Shown here: positions 1 to 6,699 of the stretch, piece after piece
Numbering within the stretch: position 1 is the first letter of the stretch
Layout: each line of letters starts with the position of its first letter
IMG/VR virus record: IMGVR_UViG_3300008470_001855
Span: 1-20,796 of that record
DNA length: 20,796 nucleotides
Strand: one strand, 5' to 3'
Origin: a virus
Program-made: the position numbers and the translations under genes
The notes under the pieces: model-generated
The model's database searches: none
Seen by the model: the letters and a program-made list of their open reading frames with translations, nothing else
What the model was told of the DNA's origin: nothing

Positions 1-285
1 ATAACCACCATTACTCGAATGTATGGTGCTAGTCGAAGCAGTACAATTTAAATTGTTAACACCAGCACCTTCTGGTAATCCTAAATCTAGCCAACCATCA
101 CCATCTGAATTTGGATTTGCTGGGGCATATGAATAAGGTGTATGGTCTACGGTATTATAGTATGTATAACCAGTTGAGGCAAATGAAGGTGAGGTACCTG
201 GATGTGACGTTTGATTATGTAAAACTGGGTTAAGTAATTGATTTTTATTTAAATCTATATCTACTAAAAATTTTCTTGAACTCAT
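1..285 (-). CDS. Tail fibre/appendage-type protein, N-terminal part (cut by window edge)
   Basis: The frame is open from an ATG at 285 to the first base of the window (95 codons), so only the N-terminus is present. The start reads MSSRKFLVDIDLNKNQLLNP, followed by a GYTYYNT segment and WLDLG near residue 70. The pattern 'DLN.N.L.NPVLHN' then 'YYNT...W..LG' is typical of the N-termini of tail fibre and appendage proteins in large phages; this is family knowledge from memory, not a search. It lies 38 bases downstream of another fibre-like gene on the same strand, and the gap holds a 7-bp tandem repeat. It probably forms part of a receptor-binding or baseplate-attached fibre. The receptor cannot be inferred. 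Confidence 0.7.
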   Translation of the reverse strand, partial: MSSRKFLVDIDLNKNQLLNPVLHNQTSHPGTSPSFASTGYTYYNTVDHTPYSYAPANPNSDGDGWLDLGLPEGAGVNNLNCTASTSTIHSSNGGY

Positions 286-316
286 TTATTATTTATTATT
301 TATTATTTATTATTTA
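286..316 (-). repeat. 7-bp tandem repeat (TAAATAA x4 plus TAA) before a fibre gene
   Basis: Read on the minus strand, the 31 bases immediately before the ATG at 285 are four exact copies of TAAATAA followed by TAA. Because the unit is 7 bases, TAA stops fall in all three minus-strand frames, so any read-through from the upstream gene is blocked. The array also contains overlapping AATAAATA cores, which differ by one base from the T4-type late -10 element TATAAATA. It could be a promoter array, an AU-rich translation enhancer, or simple slippage. The repeat itself is directly visible; its function is not. Confidence 0.85.
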
Positions 317-323
317 CCTTATA

Positions 324-1139
324 TTAGTTAAATATCGCCATACCTGAAAAAGCACCATTAAATGTTAATGTTACATTATTAACATCAATATATTCAATAT
401 CACCTTCAACCGTCTTTGATGTTGAATCAATTACTGTTACAGATGGGTATTTATTTAAATTATGTTCTACTACCCAAGTAGCTGATGGGATACCTTGATT
501 ATGATTATATGTTTTATCACTAGAAATATCGGCTTCAGATACATTACCAAAATCATCTCTAGTTAGTACTCTAGTTGTCCCAGTTATAATATCTAAATCA
601 TCGGTTATAATAAGACGTTTAGTTTGTGTAATACCTTTAACATCAACCCATATCGTTCTTTCTTGATAGTCTATTGACCCACCACTCATTATTACAACTA
701 AATCACTTTGACAAGTACCACTAAACACTTCAGGACTAATCTCTTCAATGCTAGTAACGTATAAATCGTAAGTAGACCCAGTATAATTTTGATAGACGGC
801 ATTACCATCTAACTCTATAAATTCATTACCCTCAAACCCATAACCTGTTTGAGTAGTTCCACTATTAGCGTCAGTTATAATTGTTAAACCCTGAATTCCC
901 ACATCCATTCTAGGGTCACCAAGTAAATAAGTTGTTGACTCACCACTAATGGTAGTAAAGGTTGAAGCGATACTTATTAATGTCGAAGTCGTTACAATGG
1001 AATCTTCATCTACACCTGAAGTCAATCCACTATAAGGTAGACCAAAAGTGGTCGTCCCGGATAGTGCTGTCTCAGTTTGTTGAAATTGTTTTACTTGTCT
1101 ATTATTAAAATAATCAATTCTAGTTCTAAAATCACTCAT
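324..1139 (-). CDS. Tail fibre/appendage-type virion protein
   Basis: A 271-residue protein rich in Thr, Ser, Gly, Ile and Val, without a signal peptide or membrane segment, as expected of a beta-rich structural protein. The last 65 or so residues contain TWVVEHNLNKYPSVTVID, then a GDIEYIDVNNVTLTF segment and a terminal SGMAIFN. This 'W.v.HNL.k.PsvtviD...G.i.Y.d.n.vtltF...fsG.A' pattern recurs at the C-termini of fibre and appendage proteins in many phages (recalled family knowledge). The ATG at 1139 lies just inside the divergent promoter region, and the gene is followed by a second fibre-like gene on the same strand. The two probably form a late operon running left. The exact structural role is unknown. 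Confidence 0.75.
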   Translation of the reverse strand: MSDFRTRIDYFNNRQVKQFQQTETALSGTTTFGLPYSGLTSGVDEDSIVTTSTLISIASTFTTISGESTTYLLGDPRMDVGIQGLTIITDANSGTTQTGYGFEGNEFIELDGNAVYQNYTGSTYDLYVTSIEEISPEVFSGTCQSDLVVIMSGGSIDYQERTIWVDVKGITQTKRLIITDDLDIITGTTRVLTRDDFGNVSEADISSDKTYNHNQGIPSATWVVEHNLNKYPSVTVIDSTSKTVEGDIEYIDVNNVTLTFNGAFSGMAIFN

Positions 1140-1197
1140 TAATCAGTTTTATTATAAATATTAAGTTTTTTGGTTATATTTATTATAAAACTGATTA
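1140..1197. promoter_or_regulatory. Divergent late promoter region on a near-perfect inverted repeat
   Basis: Arms 1140-1161 and 1176-1197 are inverted copies with 21 of 22 positions paired (mismatch 1153/1184), separated by 14 bases. The plus strand has TATAAATA at 1153-1160, identical to the T4 late-promoter -10 core. The mirror position on the minus strand reads AATAAATA (1184-1177). Start codons lie at 1139 (minus) and 1199 (plus), almost equally far from the symmetry axis. Predicted transcription starts would fall inside the spacer, so both mRNAs would begin with nearly the same leader. The gp55-like gene at 17581 is a plausible partner. The motif and symmetry are seen; promoter activity is inferred. 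Confidence 0.65.
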
Positions 1198-1198
1198 T

Positions 1199-1759
1199 AT
1201 GCGAACAATCAAGAAAAAAGATATAAAAAATTACAAACCGATTAAAAAGGTTAAGGTTAAATCTGAAGTTGAGACTGAAGAAAATGAAGACGTTGAGGTA
1301 ATTGACGAATTAGTTGGTCCAATGGGTGGTGAAATATCTGGTGATGATAAAAATGTAAATAATAGTGAAATAGAAACAGCGCCACAAGCGACTACGGATG
1401 ATTTCGCTGCAATGGCTACACAACCTAATAGATACTTATATGGAGTAACTGGGTCAGCTTACAGCCATGGGTCTAGAGGTGGAACTATGGAAAGTGTTGA
1501 GGCTAAAGATAAGATGATAAAATTATTGGAAGAAATGGGAGTACAACAACCACCTATTAATGATATCAATAATAATCAAATTCCAGATATCTCAGAACTT
1601 CAATCTCATATTTCTAATAAAATAGATTCTATTGTTTTAACTGTTGAGGATAATAATTTAGACTCACCTTCAGTTGCGATAATAATAAATGAAATTTTAA
1701 GTAAGTTAATTGTTAAGTTAGACGAAAATGATTTCAATAAAATTAAAAATAAGTTTTAA
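1199..1759 (+). CDS. Hypothetical phage protein, first gene of a late operon
   Basis: A 186-residue protein I do not recognise. The N-terminus (residues 1-25) is highly basic with many Lys, followed by an acidic stretch (about 26-60). The middle is Gly/Ser/Thr-rich, including YGVTGSAYSHGSRGG near residues 81-95. The C-terminal 80 residues look helical and include ITV-type hydrophobic repeats ending in DFNKIKNKF. There is no membrane segment. It follows the TATAAATA promoter by about 38 bases and overlaps the next gene by one base (TAATG), so it heads the five-gene operon that ends at the terminator at 4027-4052. The context suggests a virion or assembly role, but no function is assigned. Confidence 0.75.
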   Translation: MRTIKKKDIKNYKPIKKVKVKSEVETEENEDVEVIDELVGPMGGEISGDDKNVNNSEIETAPQATTDDFAAMATQPNRYLYGVTGSAYSHGSRGGTMESVEAKDKMIKLLEEMGVQQPPINDINNNQIPDISELQSHISNKIDSIVLTVEDNNLDSPSVAIIINEILSKLIVKLDENDFNKIKNKF

Positions 1760-2295
1760 TGGCTAATAGTGATTTAGAACATAAAATATATAAAGTACCA
1801 ATGAAGGTTATGAATCGTATAAAAAGTATGATTAATAAGATAACTGTAACTGATGCTCACGCTAAAGGAATTAAAAAGGCAAATGACATTGTAAATAATG
1901 GCCAATTAACATATCCTCAAATGAAAGCATTAAAAACTTATTTTGACAATTATGTTGGTAAAGGACTTGACGATGAGTATAAAATATTAGGTGGTGAGTT
2001 AACTAAAAAATGGGCTGATGAAGTTTTAGGGCAAGATAGAGATTCTATTAAAGCGATAAAAAAAACTAAGATGGATGGTGATATTGATAATTCATTTTTA
2101 AAGAAACACACCAAAGATAATGATAATGCAAATCCTACCAACCCTAAAGGAGGTATGATTGATATATCTAAAAGTCTTGACAATAGGAATATAATGGCAA
2201 ATACTGCTGTTTATCAATCAAGTACAAACGAAGAATATAATAAAGAAATAGATTCTATGAGATATTTAATAGAATATATGAATAAACAAAAATAA
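1759..2295 (+). CDS. Hypothetical phage protein
   Basis: A 178-residue, Lys- and Asn-rich soluble protein. Residues 1-90 appear helical, with a segment AKGIKKANDIVNNGQLTYPQ followed by MKALKTYFDNY, resembling a small helical domain found in proteins of large marine phages (weak recollection). The middle, about 110-135, is low-complexity (Lys, Asp, Asn, Pro), and the C-terminus ends in a short helix, YLIEYMNKQK. The start overlaps the previous stop in TAATG, indicating translational coupling. The neighbours are virion-type genes and the same operon is terminated at 4052. No enzyme motif is visible. Confidence 0.75.
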   Translation: MANSDLEHKIYKVPMKVMNRIKSMINKITVTDAHAKGIKKANDIVNNGQLTYPQMKALKTYFDNYVGKGLDDEYKILGGELTKKWADEVLGQDRDSIKAIKKTKMDGDIDNSFLKKHTKDNDNANPTNPKGGMIDISKSLDNRNIMANTAVYQSSTNEEYNKEIDSMRYLIEYMNKQK

Positions 2296-2301
2296 AAAAT
2301 T

Positions 2302-2628
2302 ATGTCACATCAAACAAAATTAGAAGAAATTGCAATTGAAGCTAGGAAAACATTAATCACTAAAAACGTATTTAATGATTCTGCATTACAAAATAACTAT
2401 TCAGCAACCCATACTAACGCTATAAGTGATGAAATCACACCTGCTAACGGTAAAGGTACTGGAATATCATTTGGTACATCTGATGGTGGTAGTCAGGACG
2501 ACATCCATGGTGTTAGTTCAGCTGCTGGTTCAGGTAGATTAGGTAATCTAGTAAAGAATCAATATAACGCTGAAAATGGTTATCACCATCCTGATACAAC
2601 TGAAAATATAGGTCAAGTTACAATTTAA
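2302..2628 (+). CDS. Small conserved phage protein, probably virion-associated
   Basis: A 108-residue protein with a short N-terminal helix (1-22) and then a Gly/Ser/Asn-rich body containing NYSATHTNAISDEITPANGK (32-51), a GTG at 52-54 and GGSQDDIHG (62-70). The order 'Y..tHt.AlSD..TP..GKGTG...GG..DI.G...aGSGR' matches, as I recall it, a small conserved protein encoded near structural genes in T4-like phages; this is memory rather than a search. There is no signal peptide, membrane segment or catalytic motif. The preceding gene stops six bases upstream, and the spacer is A-rich with no Shine-Dalgarno sequence. Confidence 0.72.
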   Translation: MSHQTKLEEIAIEARKTLITKNVFNDSALQNNYSATHTNAISDEITPANGKGTGISFGTSDGGSQDDIHGVSSAAGSGRLGNLVKNQYNAENGYHHPDTTENIGQVTI

Positions 2629-2634
2629 TTTTAA

Positions 2635-3423
2635 ATGAGGCTTTCCAATTTATATAAAGAGGTTATATTAGAAGCAACCAATACAGGAGAAGCTCAACGT
2701 GCTATTGACGAACATCTAACTGCTAACATTAAATATGATAACGGTAAAAACGATGGAAGTGAAAATGTTAAGCGTTATTGTCGAATCTTGAATATAGGTA
2801 CTATTAAAGGAGAACCAGCAATTAGGGTTTTCCAGATGTCTAATTTTAATATCAAAAAAGATAAAAAGGGTAGAGAACAAAGATGGAAAACTTTTATGAT
2901 TAACAACATCGTTGATATAGAATTAACCAACTTTAAAGTAAATAGACCGATAACAACAAAAGATGCTGACATCCCATGGAATCCAAATGGTGATAAAACA
3001 TTAGGATTAGGTGCAGGCTCACCTGGATTATCTAACTTCGGTGCTAAGAGAGATAGAACTGATAATGCATCTGAACCGACAAAACCAGTTCAACCAACAG
3101 CTAAATACGCCTCTAATAAGTATCAGAGACCTATTCCTAGCGACCCAGTTGAACCAAAAACTAAAAGTGGTGATAAGTATCAGACATCATTTAAAAGTGG
3201 CGTAGAAGTTCCGTCAGACAGTGGAGCTCCAACGGATGTAAATCAAGACCCGGAAGTAAATGTATTTGATAAAGAACCTGAAAAGTATAAAACTAGCCAA
3301 GATGCTAAACAAAATATCGGAAGTAAACTTACTAATTACTTTAATAAAGTAGGTAAGAAAATTTCAAGTGTTTTTGGTAATAAAAACCCTGAAGAAGAAG
3401 TAGAAGATAATAAAATAGAATAA
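2635..3423 (+). CDS. WYL-like domain phage protein with a disordered C-terminal tail
   Basis: A 262-residue protein. Residues 30-105 carry the pattern NIKYDNG ... KRYCRILNIGTIKGEPAIRV ... FQ ... RWKTFMINNIVDIEL. This resembles the WYL/Sm-like beta-barrel proteins widespread in T4-like phages, with the usual 'RW+tF.i..I..i' strand (recalled family features). Residues 106-125 continue with a conserved-looking PWNPNGDKTLG segment. From about residue 130 the protein is low-complexity (Pro, Lys, Ser, Asp), with two KYQ-containing segments and a charged end. WYL domains bind nucleic acid or ligands in bacterial regulators, but here the operon context is structural, so either a regulatory or a virion role is possible. 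Confidence 0.65.
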   Translation: MRLSNLYKEVILEATNTGEAQRAIDEHLTANIKYDNGKNDGSENVKRYCRILNIGTIKGEPAIRVFQMSNFNIKKDKKGREQRWKTFMINNIVDIELTNFKVNRPITTKDADIPWNPNGDKTLGLGAGSPGLSNFGAKRDRTDNASEPTKPVQPTAKYASNKYQRPIPSDPVEPKTKSGDKYQTSFKSGVEVPSDSGAPTDVNQDPEVNVFDKEPEKYKTSQDAKQNIGSKLTNYFNKVGKKISSVFGNKNPEEEVEDNKIE

Positions 3424-3424
3424 T

Positions 3425-4006
3425 ATGAGTGATAATAGTAAATTAATGGCAATGTTAGCTGGCGCTAAGAATGTTATGAATAAAGTAGAATCTGGAAATT
3501 ATGAAGTTGGTAATGTTGATGTAAGTAAACAATCCCAAACTTCAGATAATTTAGTTGAAAGTGTACAAGGTACGTCAAGTGACGAATATACCTCTAGACC
3601 TTCAAACACCACACCAATGGGTAATTCCTATAGAAATTTAAGTACAAGTAAAATGGACCCTGCGGTAATTAAAGCTATGGTAGATAACCCAATGCCACAA
3701 CAAACTATGGGTAGCGGTGGTGGACCAACTTTTACATTAGAAGATGTCCAGGGGTTAGTTAAAACACAATCTACAACAGCACCTCAATACACATCACAAC
3801 CAATACAAGAGCAAGCTCCGGCGAATCATTATGGTCAAAAAATGATTACTATGACTGAAGCTGAATTAGAAGCGAAGATTAAAAATACATTATTCGAATT
3901 TATGGCAACTACATTCGTTAAAACGCTTAAAGAAGAAACAATAAAAAAGACTATTACAACTTTAATAAAAGAAGGTAAACTCAAAGTTTCTAAAAAAATT
4001 AAGTAA
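3425..4006 (+). CDS. Hypothetical phage protein with C-terminal helix
   Basis: A 193-residue protein and the last gene of the operon. The N-terminus (MSDNSKLMAMLAGAKNVMNK) is helical. The middle, about 30-135, is Ser/Thr/Gln/Pro-rich and probably disordered. The C-terminal 55 residues form a charged helix beginning ITMTEAELEAKIKNTLFEFM and ending in ...TTLIKEGKLKVSKKIK. Similar 'helix-linker-helix' proteins sit next to neck and capsid genes in T4-like phages, but I cannot assign one. The start is two bases after the previous stop, and the stop is about 20 bases before the intrinsic terminator. Confidence 0.72.
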   Translation: MSDNSKLMAMLAGAKNVMNKVESGNYEVGNVDVSKQSQTSDNLVESVQGTSSDEYTSRPSNTTPMGNSYRNLSTSKMDPAVIKAMVDNPMPQQTMGSGGGPTFTLEDVQGLVKTQSTTAPQYTSQPIQEQAPANHYGQKMITMTEAELEAKIKNTLFEFMATTFVKTLKEETIKKTITTLIKEGKLKVSKKIK

Positions 4007-4026
4007 AATAGTTCTATTTTCAAAAT

Positions 4027-4052
4027 AAAAACCCACATTTGTGGGTTTTTTT
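4027..4052 (+). terminator. Strong rho-independent terminator ending the first plus-strand operon
   Basis: AAAAACCCAC (4027-4036) pairs perfectly with GTGGGTTTTT (4041-4050) across an ATTT loop and runs into a T tract to 4052. The GC-rich core is CCCAC/GTGGG. It follows the stop at 4006 by 20 bases. The A-rich left flank also gives a T run on the opposite strand, so the element could act in both directions. It separates the late virion-type operon from the carbohydrate island. Confidence 0.9.
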
Positions 4053-4101
4053 ATTTACTAATCTTTTATTTTTATTATATTACGCATATAAAATAAAATA
4101 G

Positions 4102-5343
4102 ATGAAAGATAAACAAATTAGAATATTAGTAGTACCGTCAGATAGAACCGGAGTATCCTATTATAGGTCAACAAAACCACACATACATTTAGAAAAACTA
4201 TATCCAGATTCATTTAGAATTGATATTGATTACGAACCAAAACTTAATAATGATGAATGGTTAAAACAATACGATATCATTCATTACCATAGAACACTAG
4301 GTCCTTATGATAAAATGGAAGAGTTACTAGAAAAAATTAACGGTTTAGGTATAATAACGGTTATGGATATAGATGATTATTGGTCACCAGGTATTCATCA
4401 CCCAGCGTATCATATAATTAAAAACGAAGGGTTAGATAAAAAAATAAAAAATAATATTAAATTGGCTAAAAATGTTATTACTACTACACCTATTTTTGCT
4501 AATGAAATTTCTAAATTCAATAAAAGTGTAACGGTTTTACCTAACGCTATTGACCCTACAGAGAAACAATTCTTAACTAACCCAACTAAATCTGATAGAA
4601 TTAGAATTGGATGGTTAGGTGGTAGTTCTCACCTTAAAGATTTGGAATTATTGAAAGGAGTTGTAAGTAAGTTGAAGTCTGAAAAAATATTAGATAAGGT
4701 TCAATTTGTTATTTGTGGATTTGACATTAGAGGTAATAAATCAATGATTAATCCGAAAACTGGTGAAAAAACAACTAGACCTATAACGCCAGATGAAAGT
4801 GTATGGTGTAAATATGAGGAGATTTTCACTAATAATTATACAACTATTAGTCCTGAATATAAAGAACACTTATTAAAGTTTAAGGAGACAGAGTTTCATG
4901 ATATTGAAAATGAACCATATAGACGAGTTTGGACTAAACCAATTAATAGTTACGCTAGTAATTATAATCTATTTGATATTTCATTAGCACCATTAGTTGA
5001 AAACACATTCAATAAAGTTAAAAGTCAATTAAAAGTAATTGAAGCTGGATTCTTTGGTAAACCTATTATTGCTCAAAACTTTGGACCATATCAAATAGAT
5101 TTAGATAATGCATACCAAAAAGGTGGTACTATTGATATTACTAAAAACGCTTTATTAGTTGATAGTCATAAGAATCATAAGTCATGGGTTCAGTATATTA
5201 AAAAGTTAGTTCAAAACCCTGAATTAATTGGGATTTTAGGAGCTAATTTAAATAAAATGGTAACTGAACGATATTCTATTGATGCAGTTAGTGAGAAACG
5301 AAAGATTTATTATGAAAAACTTGTCCAAGAGCAAAAAAAATAG
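4102..5343 (+). CDS. GT-B fold glycosyltransferase (GT4-like)
   Basis: A 413-residue cytosolic protein of usual length for GT-B enzymes. The N-terminal Rossmann-like half starts RILVVPSDRTGVSYYRS (7-23) and includes IIHYHRT (59-65) and MDIDDYW (88-94). The hinge and donor half contain LPNAID (146-151), GWLGGSSHLKD (170-180) and KVIEAGFFGKPIIA (311-324), whose E314 corresponds to the donor-binding Glu of the GT4 family. Sugar donor and acceptor are unknown. It is the first gene after the terminator and opens the island. It ends in a run of eight A bases just before its TAG; a small gene overlaps this end in another frame. No signal peptide is present. Confidence 0.88.
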   Translation: MKDKQIRILVVPSDRTGVSYYRSTKPHIHLEKLYPDSFRIDIDYEPKLNNDEWLKQYDIIHYHRTLGPYDKMEELLEKINGLGIITVMDIDDYWSPGIHHPAYHIIKNEGLDKKIKNNIKLAKNVITTTPIFANEISKFNKSVTVLPNAIDPTEKQFLTNPTKSDRIRIGWLGGSSHLKDLELLKGVVSKLKSEKILDKVQFVICGFDIRGNKSMINPKTGEKTTRPITPDESVWCKYEEIFTNNYTTISPEYKEHLLKFKETEFHDIENEPYRRVWTKPINSYASNYNLFDISLAPLVENTFNKVKSQLKVIEAGFFGKPIIAQNFGPYQIDLDNAYQKGGTIDITKNALLVDSHKNHKSWVQYIKKLVQNPELIGILGANLNKMVTERYSIDAVSEKRKIYYEKLVQEQKK

Positions 5344-5710
5344 TATATTTGCATTAAGTTTAGTAAGAGTATTAAAAGATTATTTTATTGAGTTTATTTT
5401 TAAATTCTATTGTTTATTATTTAATGATAATATTCTAGATTTTATAGGATTAAAATTAGGTCTATTAGAAATAAAGGAACTTCAATACGAAGCAGAAGTT
5501 AATAGGATAATTGAATTAATCGATTATAAACCTAAATTAATGAGGGAGTTTCGAATCATTAGGGATGTTAATGGTGAAATGCCTTTTCATGATTATCTGG
5601 AATGCTTTATTTCTGAACTAAACAAATATGAAGAAACAAAAATAACAAACAATGAGTTTAGAGAAACAACAAATCGCAGCGAACATGAAGAAATATCTTT
5701 CAGTGGCTGA
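5312..5710 (+). CDS. Possible small unknown gene overlapping both neighbours
   Basis: This reading frame (132 codons from the ATG at 5312) fills the otherwise empty stretch between the glycosyltransferase stop (5343) and the HD-like gene start (5652). It is rich in Ile, Leu, Phe and Lys, with hydrophobic helices around residues 12-45 and a charged C-terminal half, EVNRIIELIDYKPKL onward. It overlaps its neighbours by 32 and 59 bases, far more than other genes here, which weakens the call. An upstream in-frame ATG at 5279 would enlarge the overlap, so 5312 is preferred. No family is recognised. It may instead be a decayed or chance frame. Confidence 0.45.
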   Translation: MKNLSKSKKNSIFALSLVRVLKDYFIEFIFKFYCLLFNDNILDFIGLKLGLLEIKELQYEAEVNRIIELIDYKPKLMREFRIIRDVNGEMPFHDYLECFISELNKYEETKITNNEFRETTNRSEHEEISFSG

Positions 5711-6230
5711 AGACCCTAATTCTGGGTTTATGACTGAAGAATTAAAAGAATTAATTGGTACTGATTTAATGGTAGCGCCAGCATCAACAATGTTAAAATT
5801 ACATAATGCTTTCGAAGGTGGTTTAATCGACCATATCCTAAAGGTTATGAAGTATGCATACAAAACCAACCTTATGTTACCTGATAATATGCAAGTAACC
5901 AAAGAATCCTTAATTAAAGTGGTGTATTTACACCAAATAGGTAAATGTAATTTATACGTACCTAACACATCTCAATGGCATAAGGATAAATTAGGTAAAA
6001 TGTACGAATTCAATGATGATATCACTTCAATGAGAGTTGGTGAACGTTCAGTATTTTACGCACTTAATAGTGGTGTTAAATTAACTGATGAAGAATTCGC
6101 TGCAATAGTCAACCATGATAAAGTTGATGATGCCATGTCAGAGTGGCATAATACCGTTATCGGTGAAGTTCTTAAAGTTGCTAATAAATTAGCAATTCTT
6201 GAAGAGAAGGACATAGCCGGAGAATTGTAA
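5652..6230 (+). CDS. HD-domain-like phage protein with altered HD motif
   Basis: A 192-residue protein resembling phage HD-superfamily proteins. The visible order is an N-terminal helix ending KKYL (13-16), APAS (42-45), HNAFEGGLIDHILKVMKYA (51-69) with the first metal-type His H61, LHQIGK (93-98), YVPNTSQWHKDKLGKMYEFN (102-121) and NHD (154-156). In active HD phosphohydrolases the second motif is usually LHDIGK; here the Asp is Gln (codon CAA), so the enzyme may be inactive or changed. The start at 5652 is kept because it includes the helix seen in relatives, although later Met codons exist. It shares a base with the dUTPase start. Family is fairly sure, activity is not. Confidence 0.7.
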   Translation: MSLEKQQIAANMKKYLSVAEDPNSGFMTEELKELIGTDLMVAPASTMLKLHNAFEGGLIDHILKVMKYAYKTNLMLPDNMQVTKESLIKVVYLHQIGKCNLYVPNTSQWHKDKLGKMYEFNDDITSMRVGERSVFYALNSGVKLTDEEFAAIVNHDKVDDAMSEWHNTVIGEVLKVANKLAILEEKDIAGEL

Positions 6231-6694
6231 TGGATATAAATATTAAAAAATTACATACAGATGCAGTAATCCCAACTTATGCTAAAGTTGGGGATGCTGG
6301 TATGGATTTAACAGCAACTAGCAAAGAAATTGATAAATATGGTAACGTTATGTATGGCATCGGCTTGGCTTTGGAAATTCCACATGGATATGTTGGTCTT
6401 ATATTTCCACGTAGCAGTGTTAGTAAGTTTAACTTAAATTTAGCAAACTCAGTTGGAGTAATAGACTCTGGTTATAGAGGAGAGTTAATTTGTAAGTTTA
6501 AACCTACAGCAAAATTCATCACTAATGGTGAATTTGGTAATTCCGATTTTAATTTATATAATATAAATTATGAAATTGGACATAGGGTTGCACAAATAAT
6601 GATAATACCAATACCAGAGATTGGATTTAATGAAGTTGACGAATTATCTGATACTGATAGAGGTGAAGGTGGATTCGGTTCTACAAATACATAA
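6230..6694 (+). CDS. dut: dUTP diphosphatase (trimeric dUTPase)
   Basis: Hydrolyses dUTP to dUMP and pyrophosphate, keeping uracil out of phage DNA and feeding dTMP synthesis. All five motifs are present in 154 residues: I DAGMDLTA (22-29), II PRSS (60-63), III GVIDSGYRGEL (76-86) with catalytic Asp79 and uracil-pocket Tyr82, IV GHRVAQ (117-122), and V RGEGGFGST (144-152). A short insertion of about 15 residues, GEFGNSDFNLYNINY, precedes motif IV. The length is normal. The ATG overlaps the preceding TAA by one base. Placement inside a glycosylation island is unusual, but phage dut genes are often scattered. Confidence 0.96.
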   Translation: MDINIKKLHTDAVIPTYAKVGDAGMDLTATSKEIDKYGNVMYGIGLALEIPHGYVGLIFPRSSVSKFNLNLANSVGVIDSGYRGELICKFKPTAKFITNGEFGNSDFNLYNINYEIGHRVAQIMIIPIPEIGFNEVDELSDTDRGEGGFGSTNT

Positions 6695-6699
6695 AAATA

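Noticed and set aside
3011-3205. A 64-codon plus-strand frame inside the WYL-like gene
   Set aside because: It overlaps the better supported frame in a low-complexity region and has no start context.
4087-4094. TATAAAAT before the glycosyltransferase, and similar TATAGAA strings before 14728 and 18380, as promoters
   Set aside because: They lie only 0-8 bases before the start codon, too close for a -10 element with a leader, and such strings are expected in AT-rich spacers.
5279-5311. Upstream ATG 5279 as start of the small overlapping gene
   Set aside because: It would lengthen the overlap with the glycosyltransferase to 65 bases; the ATG at 5312 is more economical.
5618-5968. A 116-codon minus-strand frame
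   Set aside because: It is antisense to the HD-like gene, which has recognisable motifs; minus-strand genes occur only at the left end.
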